Shown in pieces: positions 46,323 through 58,857 of a DNA stretch of 64,000 nt. A program made the position numbers and the translations under genes. How positions within the stretch are numbered: position 1 is the first letter of the stretch; each line of letters begins with the position of its first letter. Where the stretch lies: assembly GCF_963675165.1 (NCBI RefSeq), contig NC_087392.1, positions 3,369,442 through 3,433,441 of the forward strand. Reading direction: 5' to 3'. Under the pieces are notes generated by a model, which was not told the DNA's origin, searched no databases, and worked only from the letters and a program-made list of their open reading frames with translations. This DNA is from Halichondria panicea (taxonomy: Eukaryota; Porifera; Demospongiae; Suberitida; Halichondriidae).

Positions 46323-47755
46323 AAAGTCAACAAGAAAGAGAGACGCTCAGAAACAACACAGACTTTAATACTTAGACAATACTGCTTGTGTTCATGTCCA
46401 TTCTCACATTTGATACAAGCTCTGGGCTTGTATGAGATAAATAGACGTAGCCATTATCAATATTCTCTGTAACAGTCATGTTCTGTACGATATTTTAATT
46501 ATCAACATTTCACAAGTCATATAAACTGCCATAATAAGCTGCATAATGAACAGCTACTGCTGCTACTGCATGAGGTAGAGCTGGTGCTATACAACTGTAC
46601 AGGTCTTTTGCATGTAACAAAGTCTTTCATTTCGCTTTTTAATATGTAGCCCAAAATAGTCAATCAACTCTTCCTTCTTCAGCTTCATAAATTTCTTCCA
46701 GCATACTGATAGTACGATGAAGATCTAATAGTATGACTGTGTATGTGGGGGGGGGGGCATATGAATGAGTTAGTAAAACACTGTGGCACTGACCTGGAGC
46801 ACTGACCTGGAGCTTTCTATCCCAGTTCTGTTTCCGACAATCAGGCCTTCACCTCCAGGCCTTCACCTCCAGTCATATTTTCTGCAACTGACTTAAATTT
46901 AAAGCACAAAACCTGTACCAGTTGATGGACCTGACATTGATAAACACTCTCATGAAGTCAGTATAATTTTAAAAGCATGTGTGTTTCTTAAAAAGGGAGC
47001 ATAAAACGAGCATAAAACGTCAGATGAAATAAGCCATACTCAACACTACAACACATTCTAAATGGTATGAATAGGCGATTTTTGCCTTTCAGTAGATCAA
47101 CCTACATACATACAATCATGAAAACTTGAAGAATAGTAATATGGATGAGTATATGGATGAGTACTGTTTCTTAAAAAGGGATCAAACCTTGTAAAATTGT
47201 AGTTTTTCTGTAGTAAAAAGTCTTTGTTTCTTTAGTTTTACAAACTGGCAAGATAATCTAACTCTAAATAAAGCACAACATCAGTGTAACACCACATGAG
47301 GCACTAAAGGAAGACCATAACAGACTTTTTCTGCTTTTCGCGGGCATTCTGGCAGGAAAACAGTTCTGGCAGGAAAAACAGGCGAGTCACGGATGGTTTC
47401 ATTACAAAACTGCAGAAAACACATGTAAAATGATCACGTGAACCACTTCCGTTGCCAATCCTTCCCTCCTATATCTTTGCTCTGACTCAGTCTTCTTCGA
47501 GGGGTCTCAAGCTCATTCATCAGACAACTACCACGACACAAGCTGCGATCTGAAGAAAATCCTTCCTTGTACCGTCTCAACAAAGTAGGTTAAGGTTATC
47601 CGCGTTCTAATTAGCCTGCTCCATTTGCCCTCTTATCATGTCTTTTTAATTTTAATTTTATCTATATGTTTTAGAGTTGATAAGCTCCAACCAGCTAGCT
47701 AAAAGATAGCATTTTCCATGAAGAAGTCCCTGGCATACTTGTAAAGTCTCTTATG
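46323..47755. other. Intergenic, nothing recognised
   Basis: Contains a 13-base tandem duplication (46786-46811) and a G run at 46748. Short frames have no conserved features. Confidence 0.4.
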
Positions 47756-47912
47756 TACCGTAAAACCTCTATTTAAGGCGACCCTCTAAATATGCGACAC
47801 TTGGACATTTTGCCCACATAGCACCATATAAATTCATTTTTTGTGTACATTAAAACTCTACTTTCGCAAAACGTAATTATTTAAAAGTGTCGCCTTAAAT
47901 CGAGGTTTTACG
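47756..47912. mobile_element. Small MITE (TACCGTAAAACC ends)
   Basis: TACCGTAAAACCTCTATTTA at the left is mirrored by TAAATCGAGGTTTTACGGTA at the right, with TA at both termini as expected for a Tc1/mariner-like target. 157 bases. Only its right half is present at the far end of the inverted duplication (about 61735-61782). Confidence 0.85.
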
Positions 47913-48659
47913 GTAGTGCTTTTTTTCAAGATTGTCGGGATTGTATGAACCCTCGAAAATCATATGCTGTCTTAGCAGGCTTGCTAATGCGCAATGTGCT
48001 CAATTGGTGCACTCTATAAATAGTGTGAAGTGTTTCTGTTTGCTCTAATAAAGGCAATTTAAGGCCTCTAAGCAAGTAAGAGATGTAAGAGATGTGTTTA
48101 CAGACAGACACACACACAAACACACTACTGTATATGCCTCGGTGCGCATGTCCTCTTGCTATGCTATGTGTAAGCACATAATAATGGCACATCACTTTCT
48201 CTCCCACCAGCAACTCGGACCTAGTGAACGTCCAGGATGGCCTCCACTATGATATGGTTAGGGCTCTATTGTATTAGAGTCAGTATTTGGGTGTATAGCA
48301 CTCATCCGAAGCCCATCCTAAAGGATTAAACATGAGTGAAAATATGTGTTATCTAGTTTCATGCTGAGCGTATCTAGCGCATTCCCAGTTGCATACCACA
48401 TTGTCACGTATTACTAGCATATTATTGTAAGCTGTTACAATGCCATGCTATTGTGACTTAAATGTAGTTATCTCAATCAGTTCAAAGACCGTATAGCTAT
48501 AACACAGTATCCTGGAAATTTTTGATATGTTATCCTGTTTTTTTCCCCCTTCAGTTCTAATACATTGAGCAAGGCAAATTGTGTAAGTTGCTGAACTAGG
48601 GAATTACTCTGTAGCAGGATTGTTTTGCCTACCTCTGACATCTTGTGTCTCTTCTTTAG

Positions 48660-49141
48660 AAAGAGATGACCCAGGGATAATAATCTTGTTCAGCAGTGAC
48701 AACGACATCCATCAATGTTTGGGATTGCCAGCAGTGGCCGCCTTGATGTTGGGGCCAGGGATACCAGTGCTCCAACAAGGTAGAAATCTAAAACTCTTAT
48801 TATAATTATACAGCTTGTTTATTACAATAGGGATCACCGCAGCAGGGTCCAAACAAAATCTCAGTGATTGGCTGGACACAGTTGTAGTCCAGCATTCCCC
48901 GGGTTCTTTAGTGCGCGATGCGAACGGTAGGCGTATCAGCGGCTTGTTTCATCAGATGGCAAGAAATGTCCATTCGGACGTCCTCCAAGTATTCTCATCC
49001 ACAACCATGCTGAATTGGGGGGTTGAGTGCTTGGGCATTAACTTGACTTTGGGAAAGCTTCTGACCGCGGATGGGATTGGGGTCATTAAAGTTCACCCAC
49101 CACGTAATGGGTCCATTCATCTGACTCGAACTCTGAATTGA
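48660..49141 (+). CDS. Two-exon 3' part of an unidentified gene, left-arm copy (open)
   Basis: After CTTCTTTAG, exon 48660-48779 reads RDDPGIIILFSSDNDIHQCL then GLPAVAALMLGPGIPVLQQ. A 51-base intron (GTAGAA...ACAATAG, 48780-48830) joins in phase to GITAAGSKQNLSDWLDTVVV, QHSPGSLVRDANGRRISGLF and HQMARNVHSD, ending HLTRTLN at 49141. A further short upstream exon is possible at 48213-48257 (NSDLVNVQDGLHYDM) after a pyrimidine-rich acceptor. No signal peptide or membrane segment and no family recognised. The mirror copy at about 60505-60975 is disrupted, so this arm holds the only open version in the window. Confidence 0.5.
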
Positions 49142-49284
49142 TATAGAACTTTATATAGTATGCAATATTGTTCATTTGATCTCGAATATGGACTCGAACT
49201 CTGAATTGATATAGAGTATTCTCAAATGTGGACTCGAACTATGAATTGATATAGTTATAGTATGCAATATTGTTCGTCATAGGC

Positions 49285-49395
49285 GCGAGTGACTCCCCTA
49301 AACAATGACTCCCGGTCACTCCTACCTAGTCACCAGTGACTCATGCCTAGGAGTAAATTACTCCCCCGGTCACTGACTCCTAGTCACGAATGACT
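49285..49395. repeat. Cluster of TGACTC words
   Basis: Roughly ten GTGACTCC / GTCACTCC / TGACTCAT words on both strands within 110 bases, some forming inverted pairs (CCTAGGAGTAAATTACTCC). Also present in the right arm at about 60258-60385. TGACTCA is the core of AP-1-type sites, but no function can be inferred from words alone. Confidence 0.6.
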
Positions 49396-50330
49396 CCCCC
49401 CAAATTTAGATTTCAGCGGATGGCTATACTAAGTACATCCTCAAAAACTGCACCATGCAGTGACTATATACTATATACAATCAATCAAGACTGTTGTCTG
49501 TGAGAGGCCTGTACAAGTGATTGTCTTAGTCTATGTCTTAGTCTATAGCTGTTCCTTAACTATCGTTACTTCACTTAGTCAAACACTCTGTTCACATTTT
49601 CACATCCACTGTAAAGCAATACAATTTTGAAACAACAACATCCATCACAATAATTATAACAGTGCATGAAAAACAAAAACAACACAGTGCAAATAATTAC
49701 ATGAAAAACAAAAACAGCAGTGGAAGATAACGAAAGCCTAAAAATGCTACATGTATTTAGATCTACAACTATATAGTCAACTGAGTGGAGATACTTTAAT
49801 ACGTATAATGATACCACGAGTTGCACGTTATATCAAACTGTATCATTTCATCGTAGGAGTAGGAGCAGTATAATTATAGTAATCACAATGCTAGAAAATC
49901 TCTCTGGTCTCTTGCGACTATTCAGTTCTTTTGACTTCGAAAATCTTCTTTAGTTTCTCATTTCAAAACAACGTTGTACGTTGTGCCTTATTTTGTCTTC
50001 ATTTAGGATGATGTGATCCAAATTGTCTCCTTGTAATTCGTGGTATGCAGCGCAGTGGAGTAGGAACAGGGGGGGGGCAGGGGGTCACTTGAATCAGCCC
50101 ACCCTTCCTGAGTTGAATAGGTGTTTTAACCAACCAATTGATCAAGGATAAAGCATGAATTTGTAAGCAGAAATAAAAAACCGCTTTTTTTGGACGCTTC
50201 ATACTCTTGTTTTACAGTAACATGTTTTAACAATTCTGCTGTATATTAGTTCTTGTTCAGAGCTAATAAGCTTGTAGCTAGGCCGCAGCTAGTGTAGCTT
50301 TCTGTTTTAAAATCTCCAGTGCCGGGAGCG

Positions 50331-50363
50331 CCACTTGGGTAGTGCTTCGCACCACCCAAGTGG
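50331..50363. other. 15-bp-stem hairpin
   Basis: CCACTTGGGTAGTGC, loop TTC, GCACCACCCAAGTGG. There is one mismatch in the stem. Mirrored in the right arm at about 59353-59385. Could fold in RNA or DNA. Confidence 0.7.
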
Positions 50364-53300
50364 CCCCTCCAACCTTTTAACTGTTCCTACTCCACTGCAG
50401 CGGCAATAGCAAATAAACCACAGTTCTGCTGCCACTGCATGTTCTGTTGCTGAATAGAGGCCACAGACAGTAGAGGCCACAGACAGTAACAACCCATTGT
50501 GGCACTTGTACATTTGGGCGATTTGCTTTTACGCCAATACCATAACCCATAATAACGAAAAACGCTTCAATTGCGAACACGAAATCATGCAAATTATAAC
50601 ACATTAATTAATACGTACTGTTGAGGGAAAGCAAAAACATGGTGAGAGGCACTCGTTTTGTATTAGTTATGTGCATGTCCATTATAATTTTATCGTAGAC
50701 TATAAATTGCAAAACAATAAGTGGGAATGACAATGAGCAACACAGAAATTATATATAGTGTTTTGTTTTCAAGAGCGTTAGCAACACAAGAGTTAGTGTA
50801 TGTTTTGTTTTCCCTTTTTTCAAAAGGGCGTTGATTTGTTTCATTCGACCGGTTTCCGAGACCTTTGAGGTATGGCCTTCATCTCGCTTTTTTATTTTCG
50901 AGGAATCGCCAGTAGCCATATAACCCCGCGCTCATGCACCATCTGTCTTCGTTATTGGGACACTGCAGGGGTTAAACACACAAGAGTCGTCACATTGCAT
51001 TCTCATAATCACACACACAGGCTTATAGCTAATGTACTGTACATAACTCCCCCCCCCCCCCAGGTAGGTAATGCACTGTAAACAACCTGTGTGTGTGTTA
51101 GGGGGCTTGGGGGCTTGGGAGTTGTGTACAGTACATTCTATAACGCGGAGTGTTTCACGCAAAAATTTTCGTTTCCAATCTATGGTAGATGCGACACTGG
51201 ACTTCAACATAATTTTTCAACCTCAAAAGAAACCTCTGGCGCGATTATTTTTAACAAAATCCAATAAGTATGGTACAATGTACTTAGGGTATTGACACGC
51301 CCCCACGCCATGATCAACACCTAATGAACCAATCAGACTGACTGAGAGGATTGCATGGAGAGGATTACACCATGCATGTGTAACGCCCCCTACTTAACAT
51401 TTGACCATGGACGGATGAATTAAACTATTAGACATTTCTTCCTATTAAAGTTTCCTAAACAAACTATCCAAGAATGTTCACAATTCAAGAATGTTCACAA
51501 ATGGTCCTACAGCTACTTTTGTTATCTTCATTTTTGTCTCAGCGCCCGTGACGACACATACAGATCCAATAGCAGCGCTGATTGTACAGTAGTCCCTAGG
51601 GCCTTACATATATTGGAAGCGACCCCTGAAGTTCAACCATGACACACCTTAGATATTACCGATAGAGAGAGAGTATCGAACGTAATCTATCAACCCATCC
51701 AAGCCCCACCCCTGACATACGGGCAGTATAGGGGATTGGGTGGGGATTATACATTTTCAATTAATGAATGCCCAATGGGGTGGGGGTTCTTCATGTGTAT
51801 AATCCCCTATCAATCCCTTGTATATATGGTGGGGGTACACTGGGGATTAACAGGGGATTTTGATTTTTTTGTCAGCTAATCTAGAGTCTATTAAAGGTCT
51901 CACAACTTTAGGTCAAAAAGCTGTAGTACTAAAATATCACTTGTCAACTCTATGATCTAATTATTACTGTCTGATTCATTCTGATTCATTCTACCCATTG
52001 TTTTAAAAATCTTTACTTGCATATATATACTTTATGTGAGTGTATAGATTGTACTATGGACCAACAAATTTTAATGTGATCACTGAAGCTTATAATTATT
52101 TTTTTTTGCAAACAAACGACAAAATACTTTTTAAATGGCTTTAAATGGCGTAATAACAATTAACAAGTTGATTTCATTGCATCTACGTACTAGTCCTGCG
52201 GTGGCTGGTTGAGGCTCGAGCACGGGTACACTGTGTGCTTGTTCCATAATCCTCACACACAATGTAATTATTACATATATTATATGGTATCAGCTCTTTG
52301 TAAGTCTGTGGAATTATAAATACAGACAACCCACCTCAATAGTGTACTTAATATTCGGTTCTGACAATCGAAGATGGGCCGGAGGTGTTGGTGCAGATGA
52401 TGCCTGATTTTTTGCTTGGTTATTTATTCTGTGGATGTAACTGAAGTTCTGCAATGTTTTTATTAGCGCACAGGTATGAACTCGTCTGCAGTTGTCTCCT
52501 TAATTTGCAGGCCTCTTTTAGGAAGTGCGGCTTGAGATTGAGGCTACACGTGTCTGTGCGCGCCAGAGAGACAGAAACGTTGTGCGAGTACCTAGCAGGT
52601 GAAGGACAGCATGCAGATGTAATCTTGTGTGTACAGGAAAACAGGAAAACAGACTAACTGGAGCTGATTTCTTAGAGCTCACCAAAGATCAACTGAAAGC
52701 ACAAGAATGGCAATTCAGAGGCTGATTGCTCCACCAGTACCAATAAATAAACTCAAGCTTCCGGATCCCAGATGCATGTAAGTTACTGATTTTTGAGTGT
52801 GTAAACGTGTAAGATGTAGGTATGTACGGAATTTCAGAATTTTAGCAGGACGGCAAGCAAAAATTAACAGACAGAGCAAACAGAGCTATAATTATGCAAA
52901 AATGACTATGCTTAAACATAATTATGCACTGCCTGCAAAAACCAAGTATTCGGAAAAAGGTGCTCAAAATCCTCAAAATCCTGCAAAATCTATAAATTTT
53001 ACAAACTAAGCACTTTTTTTTCCCTGAGTACTATTCAGTAGCCCGTACATTATATTTTTAGTTTGCTATAGGTTAAAGTGGACATGTCATGTTGTCTGAA
53101 ATTCCCACTATGTCCTCCCCACTATGTCCTCCTGTCCACTATGTCCTCCTGTACATGTTAATGGTACGAACTTATCACCTCATTATCACCTCAGGAAAGT
53201 GAAAGTGAAGCATGGGTTCACACCTTCAAGCTCCCTGAAGGTGTTTCACTAACCGCACAATCCGCACAATGAAAGCTCTCCGAAAGCTCTCCGAAAGGGG

Positions 53301-54305
53301 TTGATCACAAAGGCGGACATGTAGACTCTATGAGTTATTATTATTGCGAACTAAATTTTTGTTGTGTCCTAAATTGTTGTGTCCTAAATTGTTGTTGTGT
53401 CCTAAATTTGTTTTCTGTGCGTATATAGGAGTGATACATTTTAAAATGGCAAATGTACACTTCAGGCTCAGTTCAAGTCATTGTTCACATGGTCTGCATG
53501 ATTTTAGGGTAAGAATAAGTTTAGAAATGGCCATCGCGGAGATGTAAGCGATACTGAGAATGACAAAGAAAACCAGAGACCAGTGGTAGGGTGAAGAAGC
53601 CCAGAATTGGATCAAAAGGTGTGTGTATATTTCTTCTGTGATATGCAGGCGAAGACAACTGTAACAATATTTTGTGTACTATAGTGATATGGGAGAAAAG
53701 CTGCAAGAAGAAATAGAGCTAGATATCCCAAGAGTATCAAAGGATCTTGTTTCACACACGTGGGACTGAGTGTGCATGCGCAGAAATTGTGCTGCAAGAG
53801 GTTGAAGTTCACGAATGGCTGCGCTTGACCTAGCCTCGAGACCAGGCCGATTAAAATACGTATTTTAATTCGAGGCTACGCTTGACCATGAAGTTGCAGC
53901 TTACAAATAGGTGCAACACTGTTGAATAGAAAGTTGTTCAGATGATACTACACAAGATTCTGAAGGAGAGATTGCAACAGCAAGTACGTAAAAGTAGATA
54001 ACAATAAAGCTTTATTGCAAATCCACGAGTTGTTAGTTTGCAAACATTGAGCAGTTACAGCTGGAGTACACACATAGATGTAGCGAGGTTGAAGCCCTAC
54101 CCTGCATGCGTGCTGCCTGCCCACATTTTTTCATTGTATCTTTATAATGAATATAGAGGTGAAGTTGAACAGTTCTTTGCTGATTGAATAAAATAATGAG
54201 GTGCATGCTAAAGTTGAACAGTTGTTTGCTGATTGAATAAATGAGTGATTATAGAGGTGCAAAAGTTGAACAGTTGTTTGCTAAATCTAAACTCTATCAA
54301 CTCTA

Positions 54306-54560
54306 TCAAGTCCATGCCACAGAATTTGGCTCAGGCTGGTCATCACTAATCTTAAAAATATGATGTTGAAAGAAAATCAGAAGTGTATTAAGTGCATTAA
54401 GGGTTTTTGGGTAGGCTATGTTAAAAACAGCAGTTTCCATATCCGCTGATTCAACAATGACTTTGCTTTCTGCACAAACAACAATCTGATAGGCTCCATC
54501 TGAGATTGACACAACAATGGACGGGGCAGGGGCAGGGGGTAAGTTGTTGATGTTTGATTC
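54306..54560 (-). CDS. Candidate coding segment, unidentified
   Basis: The minus-strand open stretch reads ADENLESNINNLPPAPAPSI, VVSISDGAYQIVVCAESKVI, VESADMETAVFNIAYPKTLN and HHIFKISDDQPEPNSVAWT, then a stop at 54306. The balanced, protein-like composition and the lack of low complexity suggest a real 3'-terminal exon. No clear acceptor was found at its upstream edge and no family is recognised. It lies downstream of, and in the same orientation as, the exons at 54761-55016. Confidence 0.4.
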   Translation of the reverse strand, partial: ESNINNLPPAPAPSIVVSISDGAYQIVVCAESKVIVESADMETAVFNIAYPKTLNALNTLLIFFQHHIFKISDDQPEPNSVAWT

Positions 54561-54760
54561 CAGATTTTCGTCAGCACAATTTCATAATGGCACACTTACA
54601 AGAAATTCAACAAGAAATTCATAAAGATCTTTATTGTAGCCAAGAATTGCTCAAAGAGCGTACAAAAAACCAAGTCATGATACGTTGTGCACTAAAGAGT
54701 GATTCACTGGCTTACCATTGTTTGTATTCATGAGAGTATTTAAACACTTGGTGAGAGTTT

Positions 54761-55016
54761 TTAACAGGTGTAACCATCAAGGAGCTTTTTAAAACATGGT
54801 CTTGCTGCCTCCGCTTCTGCCAGCTTGAACACTTTGTCCCTAAATTGCTGCCATTCAGGAATGAAACAGTGGTCCTTCGGAAGACTCAGAATCAGCTTGA
54901 GTTCCCTGTTTAACTGCAAAAACAACCAAACACTCCTGCGTTGTACAAGTCAAAATTTCACTCACCCGTGAAGATTGACCAAGTGGAAAAACATTGATCA
55001 CATCTTTCAAGATCCA
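54761..55016 (-). CDS. Two candidate exons, unidentified
   Basis: Minus strand. Exon 55016-54966 reads WILKDVINVFPLGQSSR before the donor GTGAGT. Exon 54913-54761, after TTTTTGCAG, reads LNRELKLILSLPKDHCFIPE, WQQFRDKVFKLAEAEAARPC, FKKLLDGYTC and stop. Both junctions are phase 0, giving SSR-LNREL. Upstream, DMGEKLQEEIELDIPRVSK (about 55085-55030) follows an acceptor TATAG and DVSDTENDKENQRPVVG (about 55235-55185) precedes it, but with a frame break and a stop between. So this may be the 3' part of a gene whose 5' exons lie in the right arm. Family unknown. Confidence 0.45.
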
Positions 55017-56260
55017 TCATGCTTCTTCACTTTTGATACTCTTGGGATATCTAGCTCTATTTCTTCTTGCAGCTTTTCTCCCATATCACTATAGTACACA
55101 AAATATTGTTACAGTTGTCTTCGCCTGCATATCACAGAAGAAATATACACACACCTTTTGATCCAATTCTGGGCTTCTTCACCCTACCACTGGTCTCTGG
55201 TTTTCTTTGTCATTCTCAGTATCGCTTACATCTCCGCGACGGCCATTCCTAAACTTATTCTTACCCTAAAATCATGCAGACCATGTGAACAATGACTTGA
55301 ACTGAGCTGAAGTGTACATTTGCCATTTTAAAATGTATCACTCCTATATACGCATCACTCCTATCAGAAAACAAATTTAGGACACAACAAAAATTTAGTT
55401 CGCAATAATAATAACTCATAGAGTCTAGATGTGATGTGATGTCCGCCTTTGTGATCAACCCCTTTCGGAGAGCTTTCATTATGCGGTTAGTGAAACACCT
55501 CAGGGAGCTTGAAGGTGTGAACCCATGCTTCACTTTCACTTTCCTGAGGTGATAAGTTGTACCATTAACATGTACAGGAGGACATAGTGGGAATTTCAGA
55601 CAACATGACATGTCCACTTTAAATATATAATGTACGGGCTACTGAATAGTACTCGAGGAAAAAGTGCTTAGTTTGTAAAATTTATAGGATTTTGAGCACC
55701 TTTTTCCGAATACTTGGTTTTTGCAGGCAGTGCATAATTATGTTTAAGCATAGTCATTTCCTGCATAATTATAGCTCTGTCTGTTAATTTTTGCTTGCCG
55801 TCCTGCTAAAATTCTGAAATTCCGTACATACCTACATCTTACGTTTACATCTTACGTTTACACACTCAAAAATCAGTAACTTACATGCATCTGGGATCCG
55901 GAAGCTTGAGTTTATTTATTGGTACTGGTGGAGCAATCAGCCTGTGCAATCAGCCTCTGAATTGCCATTCTTGTGCTTTCAGTTGATCTTTGGTGAGCTC
56001 TAAGAAATCAGCTCCAGTTAGTCTGTTTTCCTGTTTTCCTGTACACACAAGATTACATCTGTGTGCTGTCCTTCACCTGCTAGGTACTCGCACAACGTTT
56101 CTGTGGACAGCGATGAGATTGATCGGGTAGCCATGCCAACGTTTCTGTCTCTCTGGCGCGCACAGACACGTGTAGCCTCAATCTCAAGCCGCACTTCCTA
56201 AAAGAGGCCTGCAAATTAAGCAGACGAGTTCATACCTGTGCGCTAATAAAAACATTGCAG

Positions 56261-58123
56261 AACTTCAGCTACATCCACAGATATAAATAACCAAGCAAAA
56301 AATCAGGCATCATCTGCACCGACACCTCCGGCCCATCTTCGATTGTCAGAACCGAATATTAAGTACACTATTGAGGTGGGTTGTCTGTATTTATAATTCC
56401 ACAGACTTACAAAGAGCTGATACCATATAATATATGTAATAATTACATTGTGTGTGAGGATTATGGAACAAGCACACAGTGTACCCGTGCTCGAGCCTCA
56501 ACCAGCCACCGCAGGACTAGTACGTAGATGCAATGAAATCAACTTGTTAATTGTTATTACGCCATTTAAAGCCATTTAAAAAGTATTTTGTCGTTTGTTT
56601 GCAAAAAAAAATAATTATAAGCTTCAGTGTTCACATTAAAATTTGTTGGTCCATAGTACAATCTATACACTCACATAAAGTATATAATTATATGCAAGTA
56701 AAGATTTTTAAAACAATGGGTAGAATGAATCAGACAGTAATAATTATTAAAAGTTGATCATAGAGTTGACAAGTGATATTTTAGTACTACAGCTTTTGAC
56801 CTAAAGTTGTGAGACCTTTAATAGACTCCAGATGGTACCAAGAATTTCTCCCTTAAGACTCTCTTTGGTGTGTTTGATTTGGTTGCTAAAGCTCCTATCG
56901 CTAAAGCTCCTATCTTAAACGAAGAGGCACTTGAATTACCACGTCAAGGTAATGCACCTATCAATGTCAAGCCCCACCCCTGACATACGGGCAGTATAGG
57001 GGCATTAGTAGGGGGTTATACTGCTTTTAGCACTCACTTTCCCCCCAAGACAGGGGCTTTTGCATCAACATTTTTCCCAGTAATTTTGAGGGCGGGGCCA
57101 ATGTTTGCGCATGCGCATCATAAAGTTGCCATGTGTTAGATTAGCTGACAAAAAATCAAAATCCCCTGTTAATCCCCAGTGTACCCCCACCATATATACA
57201 AGGGATTGATAGGGGATTATACACATGAAGAACCCCCACCCCATTGGGCATTCATTAATTGAAAATGTATAATCCCCACCCAATCCCCTATACTGCCCAT
57301 ATGTCAGGGGTGGGGCTTGACATTGATAAGTGCATAATGTTTGACCCTTTGAATATTGACCCTTTGAATATTGCGTTCCCATTTGTAATTGCAGGTGCAA
57401 CTGCTGCACTAAGTTTGGCCGCCGCCTCACTTTGGGTCAATCAAGCGGCAAAAAAGGCTATTGGCTGTGAGGCCTATGAGAAGTGCCGGGGTAAAGATGA
57501 GCATGATACCCCCATCTCACCGGGGTTATATCTGGCTGGGTTAAATTGTTCTCAAGTAAGTGCCTTATGATTTTTGCCTGAAGTATGGGGGGTATGGGGG
57601 GGAAGTAATATCAAGAGTTTATGATAGAGAGAGTATCGAACGTAGGCATACTGTGTATCAGATGTATGCGGAGAGTATGCGGAGAGTAACGTGACTTCCT
57701 GTATCTTCCTGTATCTGTCACAAGCTTGGAATTTGCACACTGACCAATCCAAGTGTGGGTGATGTCGTCTATCAAGAAAGTAGATTACATCACCCACACT
57801 TGGATGGGTTGATAGATTTACTCTCTCTCTATCATAAACTCTTGGTAATATCTAAGGTGTGTCATGGTTGAACTTCAGGGGTCGCTTCCAATATATGTAA
57901 GGCCCTAGGGACTACTGTACAATCAGCGCTGCTATTATTTTATCAGATGTTGTCGCAGCTTCATAATATAACCGGCTATTTCAACAGATATGCCATGTGG
58001 AAAGTGAAATGCCAAGAAGCCAACAAATCATTGGGATCTGTATGTGTCGTCACGGGCGCTGAGACAAAAATGAAGATAACAAAAGTAGCTGTAGGACCAT
58101 TTGTGAACATTCTTGAATTGTGA
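56261..58123 (+). CDS. Four-exon gene fragment, unidentified, right-arm copy (open)
   Basis: Exons on the plus strand: 56261-56375 (TSATSTDINNQAKNQASSAP ... LSEPNIKYTIE), 56825-56948 (TPDGTKNFSLKTLFGVFDL ... EEALELPRQ), 57395-57555 (GATAALSLAAASLWVNQAAK ... SPGLYLAGLNCSQ) and 57947-58123 (MLSQLHNITGYFNRYAMWKV ... VGPFVNILEL, stop). Acceptors ATTGCAG, AATAG, ATTGCAG and TATCAG and donors GTGGGT, GTAATG and GTAAGT are present and all three joins keep phase, giving about 191 residues without the 5' end. The third exon starts with an alanine-rich hydrophobic stretch that could be a membrane helix. A 15-base in-frame duplication yields AKAPIAKAPI. No family recognised. The left arm has lost three of these exons. 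Confidence 0.5.
57608..57850. repeat. Nested inverted repeat in the right arm
   Basis: CAAGAGTTTATGATAGAGAG at 57611 is mirrored by CTCTCTATCATAAACTCTTG at 57828. Inside it, CCAAGTGTGGGTGATGT (57749) is mirrored by ACATCACCCACACTTGG (57787). The left arm retains only one end (GATAGAGAGAGAGTATCGAAC near 51661). Confidence 0.8.
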
Positions 58124-58857
58124 ACATTCTTGGATAGTTTGTTTAGGAAGGTTTCCGTCCATGGTCAAATGTTAAGTAGGGGGCGTACACATGCATGGTG
58201 CAATCCTCTCAGTCCATCTGATTGGTTCATTAGGTGTTGATCATGGCGTGGGGGCGTGTCAATACCCTAAGTACATTGTACCATACTTATTCCATACTTA
58301 TTGGATTTTGTTAAAAATAATCTCGCCAGAGGTTTCTTTTGAGGTTGAAAAATTATGTTGAAGTCCAGTGTCGCATCTACCATAGATTGGAAACGAAAAT
58401 TTTTGCGTGAAACACTCCGCGTTATAGAATGTACTGTACACAACTCCCAAGCCCCCTTACACACACACAGAGGTTGTTTACAGTGCATTACCTACCTGGG
58501 GGGGGGGGGGAGTTATGTACAGTACATTAGCTATAAGCCTGTGTGTGTGTGATTATGAGAATGCAATGTGACGACTCTTGTGTGTTTAACCCCTGCAGTG
58601 TCCCAATAACCCAATAACCCAATAACGAAGACAGATGGTGCATGAGCGCGGGGTTATATGGCTACTGGCGATTCCTGATGAAGGCCGTACCTCAAAGGTC
58701 TCGGAAACCGGTCGAATGAAACAAATCAACGCCCTTTTGAAAAAAGGGAAAACAAAACATACACTAACTCTTGTGTTGCTATAACGCTCTTGAAAACAAA
58801 ACACTATATGTAATTTCTGTGTTGCTCATTTGTCACTCCCACTTATTGTTTTGCAAT

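Larger units (their letters stand above)
47867..53742 (+). repeat. Inverted duplication, left arm (~5.9 kb)
   Basis: Colinear, in reverse complement, with 55032-61782. Examples: CGAGGTTTTACGGTAGTGC at 47900 against its complement at 61735; GGATGGCCTCCACTATGATA at 48236; the GACTCC cluster at 49285-49395; AGCTAGATATCCCAAGAG at 53720. The arms differ by deletions and by short tandem duplications private to one arm. Confidence 0.95.
53743..55031. other. Spacer between the arms of the inverted duplication
   Basis: About 1.3 kb of single-copy DNA holding two minus-strand coding candidates (54306-54560 and 54761-55016). AAGTTGAACAGTTGTTTGCT-type words repeat three times at about 54160-54285. Confidence 0.7.

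Noticed and set aside
53521..55252. Identical 61-codon frames in the two arms (53521-53706 and 55067-55252)
   Set aside because: They are the antisense shadow of duplicated sequence whose better coding evidence is on the other strand (DMGEKLQEEIELDIPRVSK). Their identity reflects the inverted duplication.
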